Assembly: GCA_900766185.1 (NCBI GenBank)
Contig: CAAFUL010000056.1
Span: forward strand, 1-36,348
Direction of reading: 5' to 3'
Source: an uncultured Johnsonella sp.
GTDB lineage: Bacteria; Bacillota; Clostridia; Lachnospirales; Lachnospiraceae
DNA: 36,348 bases
Shown: positions 24,431-32,564 of the stretch, one piece after another
Numbering within the stretch: the first letter of the stretch is position 1
Layout of the letters: every line of letters starts with the position of its first letter
Notes under the pieces: generated by a model
Databases searched by the model: none
What the model was told of the DNA's origin: nothing
Seen by the model: only the letters and a program-made list of their open reading frames with translations
Made by a program: the position numbers and the translations under genes

Positions 24431-25101
24431 TGTCAGAAACACTTAAACTGGATGTTAATGATTATATGCCGCTAAGAGATGTGGTATTTAAGACTTTAAG
24501 ACAGGCTATATTAAAAGGCAATCTTTCACCGGGTGAAAGACTTGTGGAGATACGCCTTGCAAAGGATCTTGGGGTGAGCAGAACACCTATAAGAGAGGCT
24601 ATAAGGATGCTGGAGCTTGAGGGTCTTGTTATTATGATACCCAGAAGGGGTGCCGAAGTGGCAGGTATTACAGGTAAAAGCCTAAGAGATGTGCTTGAGG
24701 TAAGAAAGGCTCTTGAGGAACTTGCTATAGAGCTTGCTTGTGAGCGCATGGATGAGGAAGATATAAGGGAATTAAACCTTGCAATGGATGATTTTAAAAA
24801 AGCTGTAGAGAAAATGGACTTAATAGAGATTGCAAAGAGTGATGAACATTTCCATGATGTGATATTTAAAGCTACGGACAATGATAAACTTATGCTTTTG
24901 GTAGGTAATCTAAGAGAACAGATGTATAGGTATAGGATTGAATATATAAAAGATGCTGATAAAAGAGCCTTGCTTGTTACGGAACATGAGGGTATACTTA
25001 AAGCGCTGAAGGAAAGAAATGTTGCCATGGCAAAGGAACAGATCAGACAGCATATAGATAACCAGGAAACTACGGTAGCAAAAAACTTAAAGGAAAAGTA
25101 G
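24430..25101 (+). CDS. GntR-family regulator, FadR/FCD subfamily
   Basis: The 223-residue protein has a winged HTH (about 10-75, with RLVEIRLAKDLGVSRTPIREAIRMLELEGLV) and an all-helical FCD ligand domain (about 85-210), including the metal-site pattern with DEHFHDVI and H residues. Such proteins respond to organic acids. Its target cannot be deduced: no obvious catabolic operon is next to it, so it probably acts on distant genes or on this cell-envelope run. It is translationally coupled to ispE by a 1-bp overlap. Confidence 0.92.
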   Translation: MSETLKLDVNDYMPLRDVVFKTLRQAILKGNLSPGERLVEIRLAKDLGVSRTPIREAIRMLELEGLVIMIPRRGAEVAGITGKSLRDVLEVRKALEELAIELACERMDEEDIRELNLAMDDFKKAVEKMDLIEIAKSDEHFHDVIFKATDNDKLMLLVGNLREQMYRYRIEYIKDADKRALLVTEHEGILKALKERNVAMAKEQIRQHIDNQETTVAKNLKEK

Positions 25102-25105
25102 ATTG

Positions 25106-26164
25106 ATGTCAAAGCAGGTAATAGCAGTTATATTCGGAGGACAATCCTCTGAACATATAGTATCATGTATGTCGGCTATAAATATCATAAAGTGTATAAA
25201 TAAAGAAAAATATGATATAATTTTAATAGGAATTACTAAAGAAGGTAAGTGGCTTAGGGTAGGAAGTATTGAAGACATAGTAGATGAAAGTTGGAGAGAG
25301 GGCAAGACAGGAGCCTATCTGCTCCCGGATGCCAAAGAAAAATCATTGCTTATAACAGAGGGAAGTGAGTATACCAAGATTAAACTTTCACTGGTATTTC
25401 CGGTATTACACGGCTTATATGGAGAGGACGGAACTATACAAGGGCTTTGTGAGTTGGCAAAGATACCTTATGTAGGCTGTGATGTACTATCAAGCGCCCT
25501 TTCTATGGATAAGTCCTACACCAAGCTGATAGCTGACAGGATAGGTATAAGACAAGCTGCATATAAACTGCTACACAGACATAAAATCAATAAAGATATA
25601 CTTAGTGCGATACAGGATGTGGAAAACAGATTTGGATATCCTGTTTTTGTAAAACCTGCAAATTCAGGCTCAAGCAAGGGTGTAAACATGGCAAATAATG
25701 CCACAGAGTTAAAGTATGCCTTGGAAGAGGCTGTGTTGCATGATAAGAAAATACTTGTAGAAGAGGCGATAGTAGGAAGAGAGCTTGAATGTGCCGTGCT
25801 TGGAACTAAGAATAAGCCTCTTGTAAGTGGTGTGGGAGAGATAGTAAGTGCAGGCAGCTTTTATGATTTTGACTCAAAGTATTATAATTCGGATTCGAAA
25901 ACTGTAGTGAATCCGGATCTGGATGAGTATACGGTTGAAAAAATCAGAGAGTACTCAAAACTTATTTTCAAAGCCATGGATTGCCATGGAATAGCCAGAG
26001 TTGACTTTTTTTTAAGTAATACGGGAGAGGTTATATTTAATGAGATCAATACTATGCCGGGTTTTTCCAACATAAGTATGTATCCCATGCTTTGGGAAGC
26101 TGAGGGCATAGATAAATATAGATTAATACAAAGTTTGATAGACTTAGCTTATGAGAGAGAGTAG
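25106..26164 (+). CDS. ddl: D-alanine--D-alanine ligase
   Basis: The 352-residue ATP-grasp enzyme joins two D-alanines for peptidoglycan. It has GGQSSEH at the N-terminus, HGLYGEDGTIQG, the ATP-binding KPANSGSSKGV and the metal-binding RVDFF...EINTMPG. In the omega-loop, FYDFDSKY retains Tyr after Lys at the position of E. coli Tyr216, which favours D-Ala over D-lactate as second substrate, so it should be of the vancomycin-sensitive type. Start: ATG 25106 rather than the overlapping TTG 25103. The murI start lies 2 bp after its stop. Confidence 0.96.
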   Translation: MSKQVIAVIFGGQSSEHIVSCMSAINIIKCINKEKYDIILIGITKEGKWLRVGSIEDIVDESWREGKTGAYLLPDAKEKSLLITEGSEYTKIKLSLVFPVLHGLYGEDGTIQGLCELAKIPYVGCDVLSSALSMDKSYTKLIADRIGIRQAAYKLLHRHKINKDILSAIQDVENRFGYPVFVKPANSGSSKGVNMANNATELKYALEEAVLHDKKILVEEAIVGRELECAVLGTKNKPLVSGVGEIVSAGSFYDFDSKYYNSDSKTVVNPDLDEYTVEKIREYSKLIFKAMDCHGIARVDFFLSNTGEVIFNEINTMPGFSNISMYPMLWEAEGIDKYRLIQSLIDLAYERE

Positions 26165-26166
26165 AT

Positions 26167-26982
26167 ATGCTTGATAAAAGTAATGCTCCTATTGGAGTAT
26201 TTGATTCTGGAGTGGGCGGACTTACCGTAGCCGGGGAGATAATGCGACAAATGCCTTTGGAAAGTATAGTATATTTTGGTGATACAGCCAGAGTTCCGTA
26301 CGGAAGTAAATCCAAAGACACCATAATAAAATATGCAAGGCAGATCATTAATTTTTTAAAGACTAAAGAGGTCAAGGCTATAGTTATAGCCTGCAACACA
26401 GCCAGTGCCTATGCACTTGACACACTGGTAGATGAAAATGATTTGCCTATTATAGGTGTGATACACGCAGGTGCTGTGCAGGCTACAAGGGTAACAAATA
26501 ATAAAAGAATAGGTGTTATAGGTACTAAAGGTACGGTATCAAGCGGTATATACCCGAAATTTATAAAAAATATAGATAAAGAGATAGAGGTAACACAAAA
26601 AGCCTGCCCCTTGCTCTGTCCGCTGGTGGAAGAGGGGCTTATGCATGATAATGTAACAGATGAGATAATTTCCAGATATGTAACAGAGCTTAAAAGCAAA
26701 TATATAGATACCTTAGTCTTAGGTTGCACACATTATCCTTTGCTTAAACCGGCTATAGCAAAGATTATGGGAGAGTCGGTAAATCTTGTAGACCCGGCTT
26801 ATGAGACGGCTTTGGAGTTGTCAAAACTTTTGGACAGGTATAATATTAAAAAAAATAATAAAACAAATGCAGAGTACGAGTTTTATGTAAGTGACTTGGC
26901 AGAGTCTTTTCAGGACTTTGCTTCTATGATATTGCCTAATGAGGTGAAAAATACCAAGAAGATCAATATAGAGGAATATTGA
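26167..26982 (+). CDS. murI: Glutamate racemase
   Basis: MurI converts L-glutamate into D-glutamate for peptidoglycan. The 271-residue protein has the hallmark IGVFDSGVGGLTV at the start, the first catalytic cysteine in ACNTAS (Cys76) and the second in GCTHY (Cys187). It is almost contiguous with ddl (2 bp) and precedes a DUF1934 gene by 16 bp. Its companions form a peptidoglycan precursor pair. Confidence 0.97.
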   Translation: MLDKSNAPIGVFDSGVGGLTVAGEIMRQMPLESIVYFGDTARVPYGSKSKDTIIKYARQIINFLKTKEVKAIVIACNTASAYALDTLVDENDLPIIGVIHAGAVQATRVTNNKRIGVIGTKGTVSSGIYPKFIKNIDKEIEVTQKACPLLCPLVEEGLMHDNVTDEIISRYVTELKSKYIDTLVLGCTHYPLLKPAIAKIMGESVNLVDPAYETALELSKLLDRYNIKKNNKTNAEYEFYVSDLAESFQDFASMILPNEVKNTKKINIEEY

Positions 26983-26998
26983 TTCGGTAGGAGGGGAT

Positions 26999-27427
26999 AT
27001 GACAAAGGATGTATTGGTAAGTATAAAAGGAACTCATATGCGAGATGAAGACAATGAGAATATAGAACTTGTAGTACCTGCTAAGTACAGCACCGAGGCA
27101 GGTATAGATAAGATAACCTATGATGAGCTTATAGAAGGCTCAAAGCATAGTATAAAAAATACTATTTCAGTAGATACCGAAGGTTTAAGTATATTGAAAG
27201 AGGGTTTTACCAACTCCAATATGAACTTTTATAAAAACGGAAAAAAACATATAACCTATTACAACACTCCCTATGGAGAGTTTGTGATGGGGATTCTTAC
27301 TAAGAATATAGATATCCAAAGAAGCGAGGACAGACTTAAAGTTTCTGTGGATTATCTGCTTGATTTGGGGGAGGATTTTGTGTCCGACTGCAATATAGTG
27401 GTGGATGTAAGGTCAAAGCAGGCTTAG
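26999..27427 (+). CDS. DUF1934 domain protein (YwiB-like calycin fold)
   Basis: The 142-residue cytosolic protein matches DUF1934, with VLVSIKGTHMRDEDNENIELV at the start, a central SILKEGFTNSNMNFYKNGK, and YNTPYGEFVMGILTKNI. The family forms a lipocalin-like beta-barrel and has no known function. It is the last gene of the ispE-murI run, ended by a bidirectional terminator. The start ATG is behind GGAGGGG. Confidence 0.85.
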   Translation: MTKDVLVSIKGTHMRDEDNENIELVVPAKYSTEAGIDKITYDELIEGSKHSIKNTISVDTEGLSILKEGFTNSNMNFYKNGKKHITYYNTPYGEFVMGILTKNIDIQRSEDRLKVSVDYLLDLGEDFVSDCNIVVDVRSKQA

Positions 27428-27506
27428 TGGAGTAGATTATAACTGTGTGTACCTGCTTTTAATGTAAAATTTTAATACAAAAAATAGGAGAGCTATCCTA
27501 AAAATA

Positions 27507-27548
27507 AAAAAACTGTCGCCTGCAAATATTTGCAGGCGACAGTTTTTT
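27507..27548. terminator. Bidirectional terminator, a perfect 42-bp palindrome
   Basis: The stem CTGTCGCCTGCAAAT pairs exactly with ATTTGCAGGCGACAG around no unpaired centre in DNA terms. It is flanked by A6 on the left and T6 on the right, so both strands see a stem and U-tract. It lies between the DUF1934 gene (+) and the membrane-protein gene (-) and serves both convergent messages. The - gene's stop codon overlaps its edge. Confidence 0.92.
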
Positions 27549-27990
27549 AGCGTTTAAATAGTTTTTTAAAAAATCCCTTCTTTTCTTCGGGCTTAACCAA
27601 ACTCTTACCTCTTACACTCTTTATCTCCGATATATATATACCGCTTATAACAACCTTAACTTCCGCCTTCAAAGGTATAGCATTAAATACCTTCTCGTCT
27701 GCCATAAGAGTCATTATTTTAGGTCCGATCTTAGCCTTTACAATAGGAAGCTTACTCCATCTAAGGTAAAAAGGTGTCTGCTCATATACCATCTTAGGGA
27801 GTCCGGAGTCTTTTATCCTAAGTTTCTTTTTATCGATAATGAGCATAGAAACGGTTTGTTTTGAAGCCTCTATAGCAGATTGCTGCTCTGCCTGCTTTTT
27901 TTCAAGATTCCTTCCTATAAAATACAAAGCTACTACAGCGGCAAGTAATATGGCAAGTATAACTATTATAACAGTTAATATGGTATTCAT
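27547..27990 (-). CDS. Small single-span membrane protein of unknown function
   Basis: The 147-residue protein on the - strand starts with a hydrophobic segment (about 4-25) and then a charged cytosolic region containing KKKLRIKDSGLPKMVYEQ, ending in a basic GFFKKLFKR tail. GGAGGAAC lies upstream of its ATG. The layout (an N-terminal span and a conserved beta-rich domain) is seen in Lachnospiraceae proteins, but no function is known. It is the only - strand gene here and faces rpoB divergently. Confidence 0.8.
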   Translation of the reverse strand: MNTILTVIIVILAILLAAVVALYFIGRNLEKKQAEQQSAIEASKQTVSMLIIDKKKLRIKDSGLPKMVYEQTPFYLRWSKLPIVKAKIGPKIMTLMADEKVFNAIPLKAEVKVVISGIYISEIKSVRGKSLVKPEEKKGFFKKLFKR

Positions 27991-28043
27991 CAGTTCCTCC
28001 GAAATATGATATAAAGTTAGATAAATGCAAAAAAGTACTTGTT

Positions 28044-28072
28044 CTTATATAAAATGTAAGATATTTTTGCAA
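28044..28072 (-). promoter_or_regulatory. Promoter of the - strand membrane-protein gene
   Basis: On the - strand, TTGCAA is followed after exactly 17 bp by TATAAG. The -35 matches four of six consensus bases and the -10 five of six. It lies about 55 bp from the start codon at 27990. No other strong candidate is seen. Confidence 0.5.
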
Positions 28073-28120
28073 ACTTCTGACAATTATAACAGGAAAATTA
28101 AAAAAAATCAAGTAAAGTTA

Positions 28121-28149
28121 TTGACCGTAAAGAAGATTTATGATAATAT
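28121..28149 (+). promoter_or_regulatory. Promoter of rpoB-rpoC
   Basis: TTGACC (28121-28126), a 17-bp spacer and TAATAT (28144-28149), or the overlapping TATGATAAT. This is the best + strand promoter match in the region, about 265 bp upstream of rpoB. Confidence 0.55.
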
Positions 28150-28415
28150 GAAGGGTGCTATATCGTGGGGCTTTGTGCCTGTCTGTTTATTCTTTATAAA
28201 TTTGAAGTGTTAGTTATTACTTTCTTTATAGAGTATCAGAAAGGGGGATATTTGTAAATACAGATTATACTTTAGTTTTTGTTAATTTTTATAAATATGC
28301 TTAAGTACTTGTTTACATATGCATATTCGGTAAATCTGTTTACATATGACCCCTATAATTTATTATGGCACTGTAACATGTATATAGTAAAAAAATACAC
28401 AGGAGTGAAACGTCA

Positions 28416-31400
28416 ATGGAAAAAAGCAAGATGCATCCTATTAAGTCTGGCAAGAGCATGAGGATGAGTTTCTCAACACAAAAAGAAGTACTCGAAATGC
28501 CTAATCTAATTGAGCTTCAAAAGGATTCGTATCAGTGGTTTTTAAGAGATGGACTTAAGGAAGTATTTCATGATATCTTTCCTATAGAAGATTTTGCAGG
28601 GCATTTAAGTCTTGATTTTGTTGATTTTGCATTATGTAAAGATGATGTAAAATATAGTATAGAAGAGTGTAAAGATAGAGATGCAACATATGCCGCTCCG
28701 CTTAAAGTAAAGATAAGATTATGTAATAATGACAAAGATGAAATTAATGAACATGAGATCTTCATGGGAGATCTTCCACTTATGACCGACACAGGATCCT
28801 TTGTGATCAACGGTGCCGAAAGAGTAATAGTAAGCCAGTTGGTGCGTTCACCGGGTATATACTATACGATTGAGCATGATAAGCTCGGTAAAGAGTGTTT
28901 TTTCTGTCAGGTAATACCGAACAGAGGAGCATGGCTTGAGTATGAGACTGACTCCAATGATGTATTTTATGTGCGTGTAGACAGAACTCGTAAGGTTCCC
29001 GTAACGGTGCTTATACGAGCTTTGGGTGTCGGAAGTAATAATGCCATATTGGAGCTTTTCGGTGATTCACCTAAGCTTATGGCGAGTATGGCTAAGGATC
29101 CGGCTACGACATATTCCGAAGGGCTTTTGGAATTATACAAGAAAATAAGACCGGGAGAGCCGCTTTCAGTAGACAGTGCGGAAAGTCTGCTTAACGCTAT
29201 GTTCTTCGATGCAAGAAGATATGACCTTGCAAAGGTTGGAAGATATAAATTCAATAAAAAGTTGCATTTAAGAAACAGAGTCCTCGGCAGAGTGTTGGCT
29301 GAAGATGTGGTAGATGTAAATACCGGAGAGATAATAGCCGCTGCCGGAGATATCATAGATAAGGAACTTGCTGATACTATACAAAATTCAGCACTACCTT
29401 ATATATGGGTAGAGGCAAACAGTAAACTTGAAGACAGTATGAAAAAAATCAAGATACTGTCAAACTTGATGGTTGATATTAATAAATATGTTGATATTAA
29501 TGAGGATGATAAGCTTGAGGTAACGGAACTTGTATATTATCCTAAGTTAAAAGAACTTATGGACACGGCACAGGGCAGAGCTGAGCTTATAACACTTATA
29601 AGAAAAAATATATCTGAGCTTATACCGAAGCATATAACCAAAGAAGATATATTTGCAAGTATTAATTACAACATACATATAGAGGACAATATAGGTACCA
29701 AAGATGATATAGATCATTTGGGCAACAGGCGTATAAGAGCGGTTGGAGAACTTTTACAAAATCAGTATAGGATCGGTCTTTCCAGAATGGAAAGAGTGGT
29801 TAGAGAGCGTATGGCTACTCATGATATAGAAGGTATAACTCCGCAGTCTTTGATCAATATAAAGCCGGTAACCGCTTCCATAAAAGAATTCTTTGGAAGT
29901 TCACAGTTATCGCAGTTTATGGATCAAAACAATCCGCTTTCAGAGCTTACTCATAAAAGAAGGCTTTCGGCTTTGGGACCGGGTGGTCTTTCAAGAGACA
30001 GAGCAGGTTTCGAGGTTAGAGATGTGCACTATACACATTACGGTCGTATGTGCCCTATAGAGACTCCTGAAGGACCTAATATAGGTCTTATAAACTCATT
30101 GGCAAGCTTTGCAAGGGTCAATGAATACGGATTTATAGAAGCACCTTACAGATTGGTTGATAAGACAATAGATCCTAAAAATCCTGTAGTAACGGATGAG
30201 GTTATATACTTGACAGCGGATGAAGAAGATAATTTTGTAGTTGCACAGGCTAATGAAACCTTGGATGAAGAAGGACATTTCATACATAATAATGTATCGG
30301 GAAGATACAGAGACGAAACCTCCGAATTTCCAAAGAAGAATGTGGACTTAATGGATGTATCCCCTCGTATGGTCTTTTCAGTTGCTACAAGTATGATACC
30401 CTTCCTTGAAAATGATGACGCAAACCGTGCACTGATGGGGTCAAACATGCAAAGACAGGCGGTGCCGCTTATGATTACGGATGCACCGGCAGTCGGTACG
30501 GGTATGGAGACCAAGACCGCAGTTGACTCGGGTGTATGTGTGATTGCAAAGCATGACGGAGAGGTGCTTGTAAGTTCATCAGAGCTTATTACTATAAAAA
30601 GGGCAGATAACGGTCAGAGGGAAGATTATAAACTTATAAAATTCACAAGAAGTAACCAATCAAACTCATATAATCAAAAGCCTATAGTATTTAAGGGTGA
30701 TTTTGTAAGGGCGGGAGATATTATAGCGGACGGTCCTTCAACAAAGAACGGCGAGATAGCTCTCGGCAAGAATCCGCTTATAGGCTTTATGACCTGGGAA
30801 GGTTATAACTACGAGGACGCCGTACTTATAAGTGAAAGACTGGTAGAAGATGATGTATATACATCTATACATATAGAAGAGTATGAGTGTGCCGCAAGAG
30901 ATACAAAACTGGGTTCCGAGGAGATTACAAGGGATGTTCCGGGTGTGGGTGATGAGGCTCTTAAAGACCTTGATGAAAGAGGAATTATCCGTATAGGTGC
31001 TGAAGTAAGGGCAGGAGATATACTGGTAGGAAAGGTTACTCCAAAGGGGGAGACCGAGCTTACCGCTGAAGAAAGACTGCTTAGAGCTATATTCGGTGAA
31101 AAGGCGAGAGAGGTAAGAGACACTTCTCTAAAGGTTCCTCATGGGGCTTACGGTGTAATAGTCGATGCCAAGGTATTTAGCAGAGATAACGGTGACGAGC
31201 TACAGCCGGGTGTAAATCAAAATGTTCGTATATATATAGCTCAAAAGAGGAAGATATCCGTAGGAGATAAGATGGCAGGTAGACACGGTAATAAGGGTGT
31301 CGTATCAAGAGTTATACCTGTTGAAGATATGCCCTTCCTTCCTAACGGTCGTCCTTTGGATATAGTGCTTAACCCTCTGGGTGTGCCGTCCCGTATGAAT

Positions 31401-32303
31401 ATAGGGCAGGTACTTGAGATTCACTTATCTCTTGCGGCTAAGGCACTCGGTTTTAACCTGGCAACTCCGGTATTTGACGGAGCCAATGAGAATGACATTA
31501 TGGATATGCTTGAAATAGCCAATGACTATGTTAATACCGACCTTGAAACTTTTGAGAACAAATACAAAGGTATAATAAAAGAAGAGATAATAGATTATCT
31601 TAAAGATAATAAAGAGCACAGAGAGCTGTGGAAGGGAGTGCCTATAGCAAGAGACGGTAAGGTGCACTTAAGAGACGGAAGAACAGGTGAGTACTTTGAC
31701 AGTCCGGTAACCATAGGACATATGCATTATCTTAAACTTCATCACCTTGTAGATGATAAGATACACGCCCGTTCTACAGGACCGTATTCTTTAGTTACAC
31801 AGCAGCCGCTTGGAGGTAAGGCACAATTTGGCGGACAAAGATTCGGAGAGATGGAAGTTTGGGCTCTTGAAGCATACGGTGCAGCCTATACTTTACAGGA
31901 GATCTTAACTGTAAAATCAGATGATGTTGTCGGAAGAGTAAAGACTTATGAGTCTATTATCAAGGGTGACAATATACCTGATTCGGGTATTCCGGAGTCA
32001 TTTAAGGTATTATTAAAGGAACTTCAGTCTCTTGGACTTGATGTAAGTATATTGACGGAAGAAGGCTCTGAAATAGAGCTTAAGGAAAATACAAGTTATG
32101 GTGATACGAGCTTCAGTTCTATTTTAGAAGGTGACAGTAGACACTATAATGAGGACAGCGGCTTTGAAAAAGCAGGCTACACAATACATGAGCAACTTAA
32201 AAGTCAGGACTCCGATATGGATTCGGATAGCGAAGAGTTTGAATCAAATGAAGAATTTGATGAAACACAGGATGCCTATGAATTTGAGGATGGCGAAGAG
32301 TAA
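28416..32303 (+). CDS. rpoB: DNA-directed RNA polymerase beta subunit
   Basis: The 1295-residue beta subunit is complete and is part of the transcribing core enzyme. The rifampicin region (about residues 495-520) has SSQLSQFMDQNNPLSELTHKR, and residues equal to E. coli Asp516, His526 and Ser531 are Asp503, His513 and Ser518, so the gene predicts rifampicin sensitivity. The C-terminus is a long acidic tail (DSDMDSDSEEFESNEEFDE), typical of clostridia. It begins at ATG 28416 behind AGGAG. No rplJ/rplL precede it, unlike the common order. Confidence 0.99.
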   Translation: MEKSKMHPIKSGKSMRMSFSTQKEVLEMPNLIELQKDSYQWFLRDGLKEVFHDIFPIEDFAGHLSLDFVDFALCKDDVKYSIEECKDRDATYAAPLKVKIRLCNNDKDEINEHEIFMGDLPLMTDTGSFVINGAERVIVSQLVRSPGIYYTIEHDKLGKECFFCQVIPNRGAWLEYETDSNDVFYVRVDRTRKVPVTVLIRALGVGSNNAILELFGDSPKLMASMAKDPATTYSEGLLELYKKIRPGEPLSVDSAESLLNAMFFDARRYDLAKVGRYKFNKKLHLRNRVLGRVLAEDVVDVNTGEIIAAAGDIIDKELADTIQNSALPYIWVEANSKLEDSMKKIKILSNLMVDINKYVDINEDDKLEVTELVYYPKLKELMDTAQGRAELITLIRKNISELIPKHITKEDIFASINYNIHIEDNIGTKDDIDHLGNRRIRAVGELLQNQYRIGLSRMERVVRERMATHDIEGITPQSLINIKPVTASIKEFFGSSQLSQFMDQNNPLSELTHKRRLSALGPGGLSRDRAGFEVRDVHYTHYGRMCPIETPEGPNIGLINSLASFARVNEYGFIEAPYRLVDKTIDPKNPVVTDEVIYLTADEEDNFVVAQANETLDEEGHFIHNNVSGRYRDETSEFPKKNVDLMDVSPRMVFSVATSMIPFLENDDANRALMGSNMQRQAVPLMITDAPAVGTGMETKTAVDSGVCVIAKHDGEVLVSSSELITIKRADNGQREDYKLIKFTRSNQSNSYNQKPIVFKGDFVRAGDIIADGPSTKNGEIALGKNPLIGFMTWEGYNYEDAVLISERLVEDDVYTSIHIEEYECAARDTKLGSEEITRDVPGVGDEALKDLDERGIIRIGAEVRAGDILVGKVTPKGETELTAEERLLRAIFGEKAREVRDTSLKVPHGAYGVIVDAKVFSRDNGDELQPGVNQNVRIYIAQKRKISVGDKMAGRHGNKGVVSRVIPVEDMPFLPNGRPLDIVLNPLGVPSRMNIGQVLEIHLSLAAKALGFNLATPVFDGANENDIMDMLEIANDYVNTDLETFENKYKGIIKEEIIDYLKDNKEHRELWKGVPIARDGKVHLRDGRTGEYFDSPVTIGHMHYLKLHHLVDDKIHARSTGPYSLVTQQPLGGKAQFGGQRFGEMEVWALEAYGAAYTLQEILTVKSDDVVGRVKTYESIIKGDNIPDSGIPESFKVLLKELQSLGLDVSILTEEGSEIELKENTSYGDTSFSSILEGDSRHYNEDSGFEKAGYTIHEQLKSQDSDMDSDSEEFESNEEFDETQDAYEFEDGEE

Positions 32304-32564
32304 TTCGAACTGTGGCAGGATTGGGGTTACAGTTTGGGCAGGTCATTCATATTTGTTAAAAAACTAAAAATGTTTAATTTTTAGTTATAAATTAGATGAA
32401 AATGAATTCCGGCAGCAGCTTGATGGATATATGTATAATACACCGAATGAAAGTTTGTTTTCAGGCGTATATTATATGTATGCAAGCTGCCGAAACTGTA
32501 ACGGATTATACAAGTAAACAGGTGTTCCGACACCGAACTATTACAGAGATAGAAGGGAGTATAT
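32304..32564 (+). other. Structured 261-bp spacer between rpoB and rpoC
   Basis: No gene is seen. There are three hairpins. AACTAAAAAT/ATTTTTAGTT (32362-32371 / 32377-32386) has 10 bp with a 5-nt loop. CGGCAGC/GCTGCCG (32410-32416 / 32486-32492) extends by TTC/GAA with one bulge. GGTGT/ACACC (32521-32525 / 32530-32534) closes a 4-nt loop (TCCG) about 30 nt ahead of rpoC. No typical U-tract follows, so they are more like processing or attenuation structures than terminators. Confidence 0.55.

Larger units (their letters stand above)
27991..28415. other. Divergent promoter region between the membrane-protein gene and rpoB
   Basis: The gap holds no gene. On the - strand, TTGCAA and TATAAG boxes lie at 28067-28072 and 28044-28049 (17-bp spacer) for the membrane-protein gene. 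On the + strand a promoter at 28121-28149 serves rpoB, leaving a leader of about 260 nt. TGTTTACATATG is repeated exactly at 28310-28321 and 28337-28348, 27 bp apart, and may be a regulator site in the leader. Confidence 0.5.

Noticed and set aside
24462..25112. A 216-codon open frame on the - strand opposite the GntR gene
   Set aside because: It is antisense to a clear GntR/FCD gene, has a Ser/Leu-rich composition expected of the complement, and matches no family.
25106..26164. Possible D-alanine--D-lactate (vancomycin-resistant) ligase type, because of Phe in YDF
   Set aside because: The specificity residue is the one after Lys in the omega-loop; it is Tyr (SKY), the D-Ala-D-Ala type.
28279..28461. 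Short + strand frame overlapping the rpoB start
   Set aside because: It lies out of frame across the rpoB ribosome-binding site and has no family features.
29889..29990. Possible rifampicin-resistance change in rpoB
   Set aside because: Residues equal to E. coli 516, 526 and 531 are the wild-type Asp, His and Ser.
32131..32367. Short + strand frame running from inside rpoB into the spacer
   Set aside because: It is out of frame with rpoB, shares its composition, and has no ribosome-binding site of its own.
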